A program made the translations under genes and the position numbers. From NCBI GenBank assembly GCA_963719345.1, contig CAVRCA010000003.1, positions 310,001 through 374,000 of the forward strand: a DNA stretch of 64,000 bases, given 5' to 3'. Positions 37,644-46,596 of this stretch are shown piece after piece; within the stretch, counting starts at the first letter, position 1, and each line of letters opens with the position of its first letter. The notes under the pieces are model-generated. The model worked only from the letters and a program-made list of their open reading frames with translations. It had not been told where the DNA came from and made no database searches. Source of the stretch: CAVRCA01 sp963719345. Lineage in GTDB: Bacteria; Pseudomonadota; Alphaproteobacteria; Acetobacterales; Acetobacteraceae.

Positions 37644-38327
37644 ATGAATCCGGTATCGGTAGCCGAGGCGATTTTCGCCGTGCGGGAAGAGTTCGACGTC
37701 CAAATCGCCACCACGCCGTCCCTGGTCCGCCAGTGCTACGAGCTTCGCCACCAGGTCTACTGCGTAGAACGCAACTTCCTCGCCGGGTCGACCGGACTTG
37801 AGGTGGATGCCTTTGATAGCCGGTCGGAGAACGTGGCGTTGACCTGTCGATCAACCGGCGAGGTGGTCGGCACCGTGCGTCTGGTGCTCGGCTCGCCGGA
37901 GCGCCCCGACAGCAGCTTTCCCATGCAACTCGCCTGCGCGCCCGGCCTTCTGTCCCATCTGCCGATCGACACCACGGCCGAGGTCTCGCGCTTCGCGATC
38001 TCCAAGGCCCGCCGCAGCCCGCAATCGGCGACCTTGATGCGACTCGGCCTGGTGAAGGGCTTGGTCGAGCTCAGCGAAGACCTCGGTGTCACCCACTGGT
38101 GCGCAATCATGGAGCGCAGCCTGTTGCGGCTGCTGCGCAGCGACGGGATCCACTTCCAGGCCGCCGGGCCGATGGTCGAACATCATGGCATGCGTCAGCC
38201 GTGCTCGAGCTCCTTGGCCGACCTGCTCGACGGCGTCGCTGCCGAGCAACCCGAGATCTGGAGCTTCCTCACCGGCCAGTCGAGCTGCCCGGACATGGTC
38301 GCTCCCGTCCTGCGCCTTGCCGCCTGA
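37644..38327 (+). CDS. PEP-CTERM/exosortase-type acyltransferase (LuxI/FeeM-like GNAT fold)
   Basis: A 227-residue protein with the residue pattern of acyl-homoserine-lactone synthases and N-acyl amino acid synthases: Arg35 (LRHQVYC), Asp55 and Asp58 (DAFDSR), Arg79 (GTVRLV), Glu113 and Arg116 (AEVSRFAIS). LuxI-type enzymes move an acyl chain from acyl-ACP to an amine. This protein is closer in length and sequence to the acyltransferases described beside PEP-CTERM/exosortase loci (TIGR03694-type) than to true LuxI. There is no luxR or exosortase gene in the window. Its product is unknown. GGGAACC precedes ATG 37644. Confidence 0.78.
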   Translation: MNPVSVAEAIFAVREEFDVQIATTPSLVRQCYELRHQVYCVERNFLAGSTGLEVDAFDSRSENVALTCRSTGEVVGTVRLVLGSPERPDSSFPMQLACAPGLLSHLPIDTTAEVSRFAISKARRSPQSATLMRLGLVKGLVELSEDLGVTHWCAIMERSLLRLLRSDGIHFQAAGPMVEHHGMRQPCSSSLADLLDGVAAEQPEIWSFLTGQSSCPDMVAPVLRLAA

Positions 38328-38336
38328 TCGCGGGGT

Positions 38337-40218
38337 TCAGAACCCGAACATGTGGTCGAGCGAGAAGCGGCCGCCATCCATCAGTCCGTGATAGCCAAAC
38401 AGCCGGCAGGTGGCGTCCCGGATCAGCACGTAGCCACGCGGGCCGGCTCGGTCGAGCAGATCGGCGGCGAACACCTCGTGCGGCCAGACGGTTGCCGAGC
38501 CGGAGCAGGCGACGGCGATCCGCTCCTCCGCGACCAGCCGGCCCTCGCCGTCGTGCAGCAGCAGCGCCGTGCTGGAGACCGGATGCCAGCGGGCGGACGC
38601 CGGATAGATCAACACCGCAAAACTCCGTCGGCGAGCGTCGCCCAGACGAAGGAACAGCCGCGTCGATAGGCCGGGCGGCGGTCCCGAATAGGATTGCGGC
38701 TCGTCCTTGTAGGTCATGATGGTGTTGAAGACGTGTGCGCCAAAACTGGTCTCGGCGACGTGGCCGGAGCGGCGATCCTCGAACCGAACCAGGGCGTGCA
38801 TCCACCCGTCCGCCTCGCCCCCCGCCCGGAAATCATAGGCCAGCTCGGCATGGCCCGCGCCGTCGCCGGGCAACGCGTCCAGATCCACCGCGACCGCGTG
38901 GTCGCGCGCCAGGCAGCCGAGGAAGCTCTCGGCCAGCTTCTCGCCGTCCGGCGCGAACACATCGAGCCGGAGTGGCAGCGTCGATTGCGACTCCGCCATC
39001 GGCGTCGGCTGGACCACGGTGCGGAACCGCTGGCGGTCGAGCACCGGGAACGGCAGCAGATAACCGCGCCCCAGCTCGCGCGGCAGGCCGGGGATGCCAG
39101 GGTCCGGCTTCAGGTCGGCGCGCTCGACGTTGACATGCGCGATCCGGGTGCGCTCCCCGCGTGTCACCTCGTAGCGGGGCCGCACCATGTGCCGGCCAGC
39201 GCGCACCTCGATCTGCGCCGGCCAGCGCAGGCCCGGCAGCAACGTGGACACGTCGAGCGCCACGGAGGCGAACGGCCCGATCTCGCGGTCGAGCGTTGCC
39301 GGGCGCTCGGCGCCCATGCGGTCGAGCGCGACCGTGCCGGAGGGAATGGACGTGGCGTGGCTGTTCTGCACCCACAGCACGACCTGCTCGCCGGCATCGG
39401 GCGCCGGCAGCCCGGCATAGCGATCGGAGGGCCAGGCATTCGCGTCATGGGTGCAGGAAAGGCTGGCGCCATTATCCGACGCGTACGTGTCCAGCGCGTA
39501 TTTGACCACGTCGTGCCCGGCGACCCCGATCGCATGGACAAAAACCTGGCCGGTGAACGGCGGCAGGTCGAAGCGGCTGCGGATCTCGCGGCTGTCGATC
39601 GCGATCCCGCCCGCGCCGGCCGGCACGCCCTCTTCCCACGTCGCCAGCACCGCGCCCGTCGGCGTCGAACAGCCGCAGCCAGAGCCGGATGTCGCCCGCA
39701 CCGTAGCCCGACCAGTAGTTCGCGGTCGCGAGCCGGGTGGACAGCCCATCCTCGTCACGGAAGAAGACGAAGTTGGTCGCGAAGTTGAGGCGGTCGAGGT
39801 AGCGGGCGCGGTTGGTCAGCATCGCGTCCGGCAGCCGCACCGCATCCAGCGTGATGAGTTCGGCCCCCGACGGCAGCAACGAGGCGACGCGCGCCGCGAC
39901 CCGCCCTGCGTCGAAGCCGGCGAGCAGGACCGCGCCGACCGGCGTGCCGGCAAGCTCGGTTAGCGGCCGGGCGCGCAGCCCTCCGCGCAAACGGCCGACC
40001 TCGGTCACGTCGTGGACGAACAGATCCGTCGGCCGTGGGCACCCGGGGCTGAGCGCGAACAGCGCGTCGGCGATGCCGTCCGGGTCGTAGAGCGCAAACG
40101 GTTTCTCGCGCAGCCTCGCCCCGAGCCGGTCGAGCGCCTCGGCGGCGAGCGGATGGCTGAGCGCCTTGTAGATGACGTTGCCGCCGGCGCGCTGGTCGAA
40201 AGTCTGGATCTGCAGCAT
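38337..40218 (-). CDS. Uncharacterised conserved-looking protein of about 626 residues, one apparent frameshift
   Basis: Frame 1 from ATG 40218 (AAAAGG 5 bp upstream) gives VIYKALSHPLAAEALDRLG through IRLWLRLFDADG. Frame 2 continues AVLATWEEGVPAG through FSLDHMFGF. One extra base in the CCC at 39655-39657 explains the break, and the joined product is about 626 residues. It is rich in beta strands, has no signal peptide or membrane helix, and repeats aromatic-rich segments such as VVLWVQNSHATSIPSG. No domain or catalytic motif is recognised. It lies 13 bp from an ELM1-family gene and next to two glycosyltransferases, so a role in surface-glycan assembly is plausible but unproven. Confidence 0.7.
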
Positions 40219-40231
40219 TGCCTTTTCCGCG

Positions 40232-41152
40232 CTAGAAGCCGATGCGCCGGCGCATTTCCGCCGCCGCCATCGGCGTGTCGTTGAGCGGCCGGACCGGCCA
40301 GGTTTCGAACCGGCCGGTGAAGTGCCGCACCCGACCGTCGCCGACAAGCCCATCCAGGAAAAGCCCGATCCGGCGGCTTCGGCCGGGCAGCGGGGCGACC
40401 ATGACCGGAGCATCGGTGGCGACCGCCTCGGAGATCATCGAGATGCTGTCGACGGTCACGACGATCGCGTCCGCCAACGCGAGCAGGCCGAAATATGGGT
40501 TCTCGCCCGCCCCGTCCCAGACCCAGCCGCCGAGCGGGTGCAGCGCTTCGCGCAGCATCCGCGTCACCACGGGATCGGTGCGCCGCGACGGCGTGAGGGC
40601 GATGCCGACGCGATCCTGCCGCACCATCTCGGCCAGTCGCCCGGCGAGCGCCGCGCCGGCCGGCGGATCGAGCCGGAAACGGCCGTTGGTGCCGCCCACC
40701 AGCACCGCGACCCGGGGTCGGGGCAGCGCGGCCAAGCGGAGCGCCCAGGCATCGGCGGCTTCGGCCAGCCGCGCCGGCGTGACCCGGTGCAGCGCGGTGC
40801 GGGTAATGACCACGTTCGGGCCGGTCAGCTCGTCGTGCCGGTTCGCCACCACGACGTCGAACCGGCGAAGATCGAGCCGCGGGTTCTGCACCTGCACCAC
40901 GCGCGGGCCGCGCCGGCGCAGCGCCGCCCCGACCGCTCCCGCCACGCCGCCGCATCCGATCACCATGTCCGGCAGAGTGCGGGGCAGCGCCACGGCGGCG
41001 AGCGGCGCCGGCCAGAGCGCGGCCGGCATCATGCGCCAGGGCCGACCAGGCGCCAGCACCTGCACATCGGGGGCGAGCCCGGCCGCCTCGGCGAGCCCGA
41101 GGGCCTGCGCCTGCAGACCGGCATAGCCCTCACTGATGATCCAGCTTCTCAC
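40232..41152 (-). CDS. ELM1/GtrOC1-family protein (mitochondrial fission ELM1-like, putative glycosyltransferase)
   Basis: A 306-residue protein of family PF06258. Diagnostic pieces are the N-terminal SEGYAGLQAQALGLAEA, PDMVIGCGG, VQVQNPRLDLRRFDVVVANRHD, VAVLVGGTNGRF and VTVDSISMISEA, the last two resembling nucleotide-sugar-binding loops of GT-B enzymes. Bacterial members sit in glycan loci; the plant namesake acts in mitochondrial fission by an unrelated-looking role. It stands between the 626-residue unknown protein and a glycosyltransferase gene, all on one strand. Confidence 0.85.
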   Translation of the reverse strand: MRSWIISEGYAGLQAQALGLAEAAGLAPDVQVLAPGRPWRMMPAALWPAPLAAVALPRTLPDMVIGCGGVAGAVGAALRRRGPRVVQVQNPRLDLRRFDVVVANRHDELTGPNVVITRTALHRVTPARLAEAADAWALRLAALPRPRVAVLVGGTNGRFRLDPPAGAALAGRLAEMVRQDRVGIALTPSRRTDPVVTRMLREALHPLGGWVWDGAGENPYFGLLALADAIVVTVDSISMISEAVATDAPVMVAPLPGRSRRIGLFLDGLVGDGRVRHFTGRFETWPVRPLNDTPMAAAEMRRRIGF

Positions 41153-41200
41153 CCGGGGCTTGTCGGCGCGGGTCCGGCCAGCGTCAATGGCCGGCCCGCA

Positions 41201-42331
41201 TCAATGGGATTTGGCAACGGCCGCCGGACAACCGACCCCACCCAGCAGCTCCCGCTCGATCTCACGCACCAGCTGTTCGGCCACGGTTTTCCAGCCCGAG
41301 CGCGGATCGATCGAGCGGCCGTCCGCCGGTGGCGGCCGGTCCAGGAGCCCGCGCAGGGCGGCCGCAAGGCTGTCCGGGTCCGGGTCGCACAGCACCGCCG
41401 AGGGTTCGCCGGCGAGCTGCTCGGCAAGGCCCCCCACCCGGGTCGCCACGACCCAGCGGCGCGCCGCGAGGGCAGCGGCAGCGACCCCGCTCTGGCTCGC
41501 CTCCGTGTGGGACAGCACCAGCGCATCGGCCCAGGCCAGCAGCGCGCCCACCTCCTGCTCCGGCACCCACCGGTTCTCGACGATGACGCCGGGCAGCGCC
41601 CGCAGTGTCGTCAAGGTGCCGCTCTCCGGCCCCTGGCCGACCACCCGAACCTCGAACGGCGGCGACGGACCGAGACGGGCGAGCGCCGCCGCCAGCAGAT
41701 CGAGTCCCTTGTAGGGTAGCAAGCGGCCGAACGAGAGCAGGCGCAAGGTGCCGCCGTGACTGCCCGGTGCGGGCGCCGGCGGGCCGAACGCCAGCGGCGG
41801 CAGCGACGCCATGAACAATTTTTTTCCGGCGTCGGTCCCGGTCAGCCGCTGCTGGTGCAGGCGCTCGCCGACATGGGCGGTGAGGGCCACCAGCGCGTCC
41901 GCTTCGCGGGCCTGCCGCCGCTGCAGCATCATCTGGAACGGCAGCCCGTCGCCGGGATGGGTGTCGGCATCGTGCACCACCACGACGCTCGGCACCCGTA
42001 CGCGGCGAAGCGCGCGCATCATCAGCAGGTCGAGCGGACCGGGCATGGCACAGATCGCCACGTCGGGGCGACGCCGACGCAGGGTGTCTGCGAGCGCTCC
42101 AGTCGCGAACGGCACCTGGAGCAAGCGGCGCACGAAACCCGCCGCTCCGTCGTAGGTCTCGAACGGCAGATCGCAGACCGGCGGCGTGGAGCTTTGCAGG
42201 ATCTCGGCTGCCGTGGAGAGTGAGAGCAGCGCCTCGACGCCCGGCACCATGCGCAAAGCGGTCGCCAGCTCGACCGCGATGCGCGGGCCGGCGCCCCGGC
42301 GCCCCCACTGCCAGACCAACACCCGCGTCAC
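41201..42331 (-). CDS. Glycosyltransferase, GT-B fold (GT4-like)
   Basis: A 376-residue cytosolic glycosyltransferase. The C-terminal GT1 domain shows LLSFGRLLPYKGLDLLAAAL, VRVVGQGPESG, WADALVLSHTEASQSGVAA (donor-binding E) and VATRVGGLAEQL. The N-terminal acceptor domain has VVVVHDADTHPGD. GTG 42331 overlaps the next gene's stop as GTGA, so the pair is translationally coupled. Donor and acceptor cannot be told. Confidence 0.88.
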   Translation of the reverse strand: MTRVLVWQWGRRGAGPRIAVELATALRMVPGVEALLSLSTAAEILQSSTPPVCDLPFETYDGAAGFVRRLLQVPFATGALADTLRRRRPDVAICAMPGPLDLLMMRALRRVRVPSVVVVHDADTHPGDGLPFQMMLQRRQAREADALVALTAHVGERLHQQRLTGTDAGKKLFMASLPPLAFGPPAPAPGSHGGTLRLLSFGRLLPYKGLDLLAAALARLGPSPPFEVRVVGQGPESGTLTTLRALPGVIVENRWVPEQEVGALLAWADALVLSHTEASQSGVAAAALAARRWVVATRVGGLAEQLAGEPSAVLCDPDPDSLAAALRGLLDRPPPADGRSIDPRSGWKTVAEQLVREIERELLGGVGCPAAVAKSH

Positions 42332-43551
42332 GCGGCGAGCCCGATCGAGCGCAGTGCAGCGGCCAACGAGCCGGTGCCCAGCCGATCCGCCGCCGCCGCC
42401 CGCCCCCGTTCGCCGAGTTCGGTCCGTGCGCCGGGATCGTCGGCCAGCCGGCACAGTTGCATGACGGCCTCGGCTTCGTCCGGCTCGGCCCAGACCGCGC
42501 CCGGCGCCTCGAAAACTCCGCGCGGGTCACGCGCGGGGATTAATCGGTAGCCGACCAGGGCGGCGCTCGCCTCGTCCATGAAATCCATATTGCCCGACCA
42601 GCCGGTCGCGATCACGGCTCGTCCGAGCAGCATCGCCTCGGCGGGGATCAGCCCAAAACCCTCGCTGCGGTGCAGGGAGAGGACGATGTCGGCCGCACGG
42701 GTGAGCGCGTGACTGTCGGCCGCCGGCAACGTCCGCGTCTCCAGCCGGATGTTCGGTGCCCCGTCGATCGCCTCGCGCAACCGGGCGAAATCCGCCGGGA
42801 AGTCGCCGGGGTTGCCGACCTTGAGGACCAGCACCCGGTCGGGCCGGGCGCCGAACGCGCGACGGAAGGCGGCGATCGCCGCCAGCGGATTCTTGCGCAC
42901 GAAGGATGAGGACAGGCTGAACGAGACGAGCACCGCCACCGCCTCGGGCGGCAGGCCGAAGGCGGCGCGATCGAGCGCCGACGGCAACGGCGGGGCCACC
43001 GCGACGGGCGGCGTCACCACCCTCACCCGCCCGGGCAGCAACGGCGCGAGGGCCTGTGCGGTAAAACTCGACAGGGTCCAGACCTCGTGGACGAAACGGG
43101 AGCCCGTCCGCCAGTCTGGCGGCACGACGGGCAGCTCCCACGCCCAGTAGCCGATCACGCGACGCCCGCGCAGCGACGCCCGGGGCATCCGCAGAAGCGT
43201 GAGCGGCAGGAACGGCGCATTGACGTGCAGCAGCAGCGGCGCGCCGGAGGGCGGGACGGGGTGCGCTCGCCCACCGCCGCGCACGGCGGTGCCGACGTCC
43301 AGGCTCCAGGACGGCACGCCGAGCTGGCGTAGCCCGGCCAGCATCAGCCGCGCGACTTCGCCGAGCCCGGACGCGCGGCTGAGTTCGCCGCCCACCGCGA
43401 GGCCATGCCGGGGAGCGGCGGGCGCCCGATCCGGGTGGGGCGCCAGCATCGCGGCTGCACCGGCGAGCAGATGCCGACGCTCGCGGGCCGGCAAGACGCG
43501 CCAGAGGCGGTGCAGCGGGTGCAGGGCCGTCGCGGCCATCGGAGCAGCCAT
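42328..43551 (-). CDS. Glycosyltransferase, GT-B fold
   Basis: A 407-residue GT-B glycosyltransferase. The N-terminal part has the pattern GELSRASGLGEVARLMLAGL seen in glycosyltransferases that modify surface glycans, then VIGYWAWELPVVP. The C-terminal domain shows FVRKNPLAAIAAFRRAF, LVLKVGNP, IVLSLHRSEGFGLIPAEAM (the EX7E-like donor site) and VIATGWSGNMDFM. It is the first gene of the glycan unit that runs down to 38337. ATG 43551 has a second in-frame ATG four codons later. Confidence 0.88.
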   Translation of the reverse strand: MAAPMAATALHPLHRLWRVLPARERRHLLAGAAAMLAPHPDRAPAAPRHGLAVGGELSRASGLGEVARLMLAGLRQLGVPSWSLDVGTAVRGGGRAHPVPPSGAPLLLHVNAPFLPLTLLRMPRASLRGRRVIGYWAWELPVVPPDWRTGSRFVHEVWTLSSFTAQALAPLLPGRVRVVTPPVAVAPPLPSALDRAAFGLPPEAVAVLVSFSLSSSFVRKNPLAAIAAFRRAFGARPDRVLVLKVGNPGDFPADFARLREAIDGAPNIRLETRTLPAADSHALTRAADIVLSLHRSEGFGLIPAEAMLLGRAVIATGWSGNMDFMDEASAALVGYRLIPARDPRGVFEAPGAVWAEPDEAEAVMQLCRLADDPGARTELGERGRAAAADRLGTGSLAAALRSIGLAA

Positions 43552-43630
43552 CGGGCGCCCCGTACAGCATCACCGCGCGCCTGCCCAGAAGAACCGCGCT
43601 ATCGTGCCGGGGCAACCGAAGGAGCACGCC

Positions 43631-44513
43631 GTGACCAAACAACCCTTCATCATCGAGCCGCACTTCCGGCTGCAGGAATGGGTCGCGGACGCCAAGGGCT
43701 ACTTCCGGGACGAAGGCCTCGACTACACGTTCCAGGAGCTGATCCAATCCACCGACGGCCGCCACCACGACCGCGGCGACAAGGTCGGCGCCTTCCAGTC
43801 CTTCGAGCGCGGCCGCGAAGCCGCAGTGAGTTGCGCCTGCCACTGGACGGTCGGCGTCGCCGCCTCCCAGGGCAAGGGCCGGCTCTACTCGGCACTCTAT
43901 TCCGTGGCGCCGGCGGGTGTGTTCGTGCCGGCCGATTCGCCCATCAGGAGCCCCGAGGACCTTGCGAGCGTGCCGGTCTCGGTCGGCTACCAATCCGGCA
44001 GCCACTACGCCACGGTGCAGGCCCTGGAGCAGTACCTTCCGGCCGAGCGCATCAACCTTTCCTTCGCTGAAGGCATGCTTTTCGCCCGCCTGGACAATCT
44101 GCTGGGCGGCCGCTCGCCAGCCGCCGCGCTGTTCAACGGCCCTTACTACTTCGCGGAACAACTCGGGTTTCGGAAGATCATCGACACCACGTTCATGATC
44201 ACGACGATGATCACGGGCGATCCGGCACCGGGGGATCTGCGCAAGTTCTTCGCCGCCTTGCGACGGGCGCAGCGCGACGTCGATCTGCGGCCGGAACTCT
44301 ACACCCATTTCTACCGCAACGAGTTCCCGGCCCGCTATCACGCCATCATGGACACCCGCCGCTGGGGACCGGGCGAGCGCCTCGTATTCGAACCTTACAC
44401 CCGGGCGGTGTACGACGAGACACTTCGGTGGGTCGCCGAACACGGCATCTTCGCCGAGACCGGCACGGGCTCCGGGCAGTACCGAGGAGGTGACGATCAC
44501 CGCCCCGGGCTGA
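43631..44513 (+). CDS. NMT1/THI5-like substrate-binding protein without signal peptide; one apparent frameshift near its end
   Basis: A periplasmic-binding-protein fold of about 293 residues with TDGRHHDRGDKVGAFQSFERG, PADSPIRSPEDLASVPVSVGYQSG and RLDNLLGGRSPAAALFNGPYY. The usual N-terminal signal peptide is missing: the fold starts within the first ten residues (TKQPFIIEPHFRL). A Cys-Ala-Cys-His sequence sits at residues 68-71. The C-terminus reads normally (QYEEVTITAPG then TGA at 44511) only if one C of 44482-44483 is dropped; otherwise the frame runs on about 95 residues antisense to oppF. GTG 43631 has AAGGAG 7 bp upstream. No cognate permease is adjacent. Confidence 0.75.
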
Positions 44514-44532
44514 GCCCTAAATGCCCGAGCAC

Positions 44533-45549
44533 TCAGTGGGGGCGCGGCACCACCTCGCCCCCCGGCGCGTGCTCGAGATGGCACGCCGACAAGTGTCCCG
44601 GCTCGCCCACCGACCGTAGCAGCGGCTCCTCGACCCGGCAGCGGTCGAACACGAACGGGCAACGGGTGTGGAACCGGCAGCCGGAGGGCGGATTGCTCGG
44701 GCTCGGGACGTCGCCCCGCAGGGTAATGCGGTGCCGGCGCGCATCGGGGTCGGGCACCGGAACAGCCGAGAGCAACGCCCGCGTGTACGGGTGATGGGAT
44801 TGGGCAAACAAGGTGTGCCGGTCGGCGGTCTCGACCAGCTTGCCGAGATACATCACCGCCACCCGATGCGTCAGATGCTCGACGATCGCGAGGTCGTGGC
44901 TGATGAACAGCAGCGCCAAGCCGAGCTCGTCCTGCAAATCCGACAGCAGGTTGACGATCTGCGCCTTCACCGAGACGTCGAGCGCCGACACCGCCTCGTC
45001 GCAGATGATCAGGTCCGCCCCCGGCGCGAGCGCGCGCGCGATGCCGATGCGTTGGCGCTGGCCGCCCGAGAACTCGTGCGGGAACCGGTTCACCGCGTCG
45101 CGCGGCAGCCGCACCGTGTCCATCAGCGCCGCCACCCGGTCTTCGCGCTCGCGGCGGCCGTGGACCAGGCCAAAATTGGTCAGCGGCTCGGCCAGGATGT
45201 CGCCGACCCGCAGACGCGGGTTGAGGCTGCTGAACGGGTCCTGGAACACGACCTGCATGCGCCGCCGCAATGGCCGCAACTGCGCTGCCGGGATGTTGTC
45301 GATGCGCTTGCCGTCCAGCCACACCGTCCCGCCGGTCGGCTCGGTGAGCCGCAGGATGCTGCGGCCCACGGTCGACTTGCCGCAACCGGATTCGCCCACC
45401 AGCGACAGCGTCTCGCCGCGCGCGATTGAAAAACTCACCCCATCGACCGCGTAGACCTGGCCGGTGACGCCGCCCAGCAGGCCGGTGCGGATCGGAAAAT
45501 GCTTCTTCAGCCCGTCCACTTCGAGCAGCGGCGGCCCGGCGCCGCTCAT
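44533..45549 (-). CDS. Peptide ABC transporter ATP-binding protein, OppF/DppF type
   Basis: One of two ATPases of a peptide/nickel-type importer. The 338-residue protein has Walker A GESGCGKST, Q-loop VFQDPFSSLNP, signature FSGGQRQRIGIARAL, Walker B LIICDEAVSALD and the switch His in LLFISHDL. The C-terminal oligopeptide domain with its Cys cluster (GCRFHTRCPFVFDRC) may hold an Fe-S cluster, as in DppD/DppF. ATG 45549 overlaps the upstream stop as ATGA. It is the last gene of a five-gene transporter operon. Confidence 0.93.
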   Translation of the reverse strand: MSGAGPPLLEVDGLKKHFPIRTGLLGGVTGQVYAVDGVSFSIARGETLSLVGESGCGKSTVGRSILRLTEPTGGTVWLDGKRIDNIPAAQLRPLRRRMQVVFQDPFSSLNPRLRVGDILAEPLTNFGLVHGRREREDRVAALMDTVRLPRDAVNRFPHEFSGGQRQRIGIARALAPGADLIICDEAVSALDVSVKAQIVNLLSDLQDELGLALLFISHDLAIVEHLTHRVAVMYLGKLVETADRHTLFAQSHHPYTRALLSAVPVPDPDARRHRITLRGDVPSPSNPPSGCRFHTRCPFVFDRCRVEEPLLRSVGEPGHLSACHLEHAPGGEVVPRPH

Positions 45550-46535
45550 GCTGCCACAAGCTCCTCGGCGTAGTGGCACGCCGCCAGGTGACCGGGCGCC
45601 TTGGGCTCGATCGCCGGCGCGACGCGGGTGCAGAATTCCGTCGCCCTTGGGCAGCGACCGGCAAACGCACAGCCGACGATCTTGGCGCGCAGGCTCGGCA
45701 CCAGACCGGGTATTTCCGTCAGCTTGCTGCGCCCGCCCGCCTGCAGCGACGAACCCAGCTTGGGTACCGCCCCGAGCAGCCCGCGCGTGTAGGGATGCAG
45801 CGGGCGGGCGAAGATGTCGCGCACCGGCGCTTCCTCCACTTTGCGCCCGGCGTACATCACCACCACCCGCTCGGCCATTTCGGCGACCACGCCGAGATCA
45901 TGCGTGATCAACATGATCGCCGACCCGAGCCGCCGCTTGAGGTCGCGCATGAGGTCGAGGATCTGCGCCTGGATGGTGACGTCGAGCGCGGTGGTCGGCT
46001 CGTCGGCGATCAGCAATTTCGGGTTGCAGGCCAGCGCCATCGCGATCATCACGCGCTGCCGCATCCCGCCCGAGAGCTGGTGCGGATACTCGCGCACTCG
46101 CCGCTTCGGCTCGGGAATGCCGACCAGGGTCAGCGCCTCGATCGCCTTCTGCTCGGCCGCGTGCGCCGACAGCCGCTGATGCAGCCGCACCGTCTCGCCG
46201 ATCTGCCGCCCGATGGTGAGCACCGGGTTGAGGCTGGTCATCGGCTCCTGAAAGATCATGCTGATCTCGTTGCCACGGATATGCCGCATCGCGGTTTCCG
46301 GCAATTCGAGCAGGTTTTTTCCCTCGAAGCGGATCTTTCCCGCGATCCGGCCCGGCGGCTCCTGGATCAGGCGCAGGATCGACATCGACGTGACCGACTT
46401 GCCGCAGCCGGACTCACCCACGATCGCCACCGTCTCGCCCCCGGCGATGGTGAACGACAGACCCTCGACCGCGCGCACGGTGCCGTCCGGCGTGCCGAAA
46501 TGGGTTTGCAGGTTTTCGACTTCGAGCAGGGGCAT
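45546..46535 (-). CDS. Peptide ABC transporter ATP-binding protein, OppD/DppD type
   Basis: The second ATPase subunit, 329 residues. Walker A is GESGCGKSV, Q-loop MIFQEPMTSLNP, signature LSGGMRQRVMIAMAL, Walker B LLIADEPTTALD and switch His LITHDL. The C-terminal Cys cluster GCAFAGRCPRATEFC is present. ATG 46535 lies 61 bp downstream of the oppC-like gene. It pairs with the following ATPase gene by a 4-bp overlap. Confidence 0.93.
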   Translation of the reverse strand: MPLLEVENLQTHFGTPDGTVRAVEGLSFTIAGGETVAIVGESGCGKSVTSMSILRLIQEPPGRIAGKIRFEGKNLLELPETAMRHIRGNEISMIFQEPMTSLNPVLTIGRQIGETVRLHQRLSAHAAEQKAIEALTLVGIPEPKRRVREYPHQLSGGMRQRVMIAMALACNPKLLIADEPTTALDVTIQAQILDLMRDLKRRLGSAIMLITHDLGVVAEMAERVVVMYAGRKVEEAPVRDIFARPLHPYTRGLLGAVPKLGSSLQAGGRSKLTEIPGLVPSLRAKIVGCAFAGRCPRATEFCTRVAPAIEPKAPGHLAACHYAEELVAA

Positions 46536-46569
46536 CAGCGGACGGCGCAGGCCGACAAGACCGCTCTCT

Positions 46570-46587
46570 CGTCATGCCCGGAATGCC
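46570..46587. repeat. Half copy of the palindromic intergenic repeat
   Basis: CGTCATGCCCGGAATGCC in the 61-bp gap between the oppC-like and oppD-like genes matches the outer arm of the long palindrome at 21481-21565. It looks like a degenerate half element. Confidence 0.45.
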
Positions 46588-46596
46588 AACGCGCCC

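Noticed and set aside
37644..38327. True LuxI acyl-homoserine-lactone synthase
   Set aside because: It shares the residue pattern, but no luxR neighbour is present and the length and sequence fit the exosortase-associated acyltransferase group better.
42527..45670. A 1047-codon minus-strand open frame across several genes
   Set aside because: It runs through the oppF, binding-protein and glycosyltransferase genes in a third frame with low-complexity Arg/Ala/Gly translation; all parts are covered by real genes.
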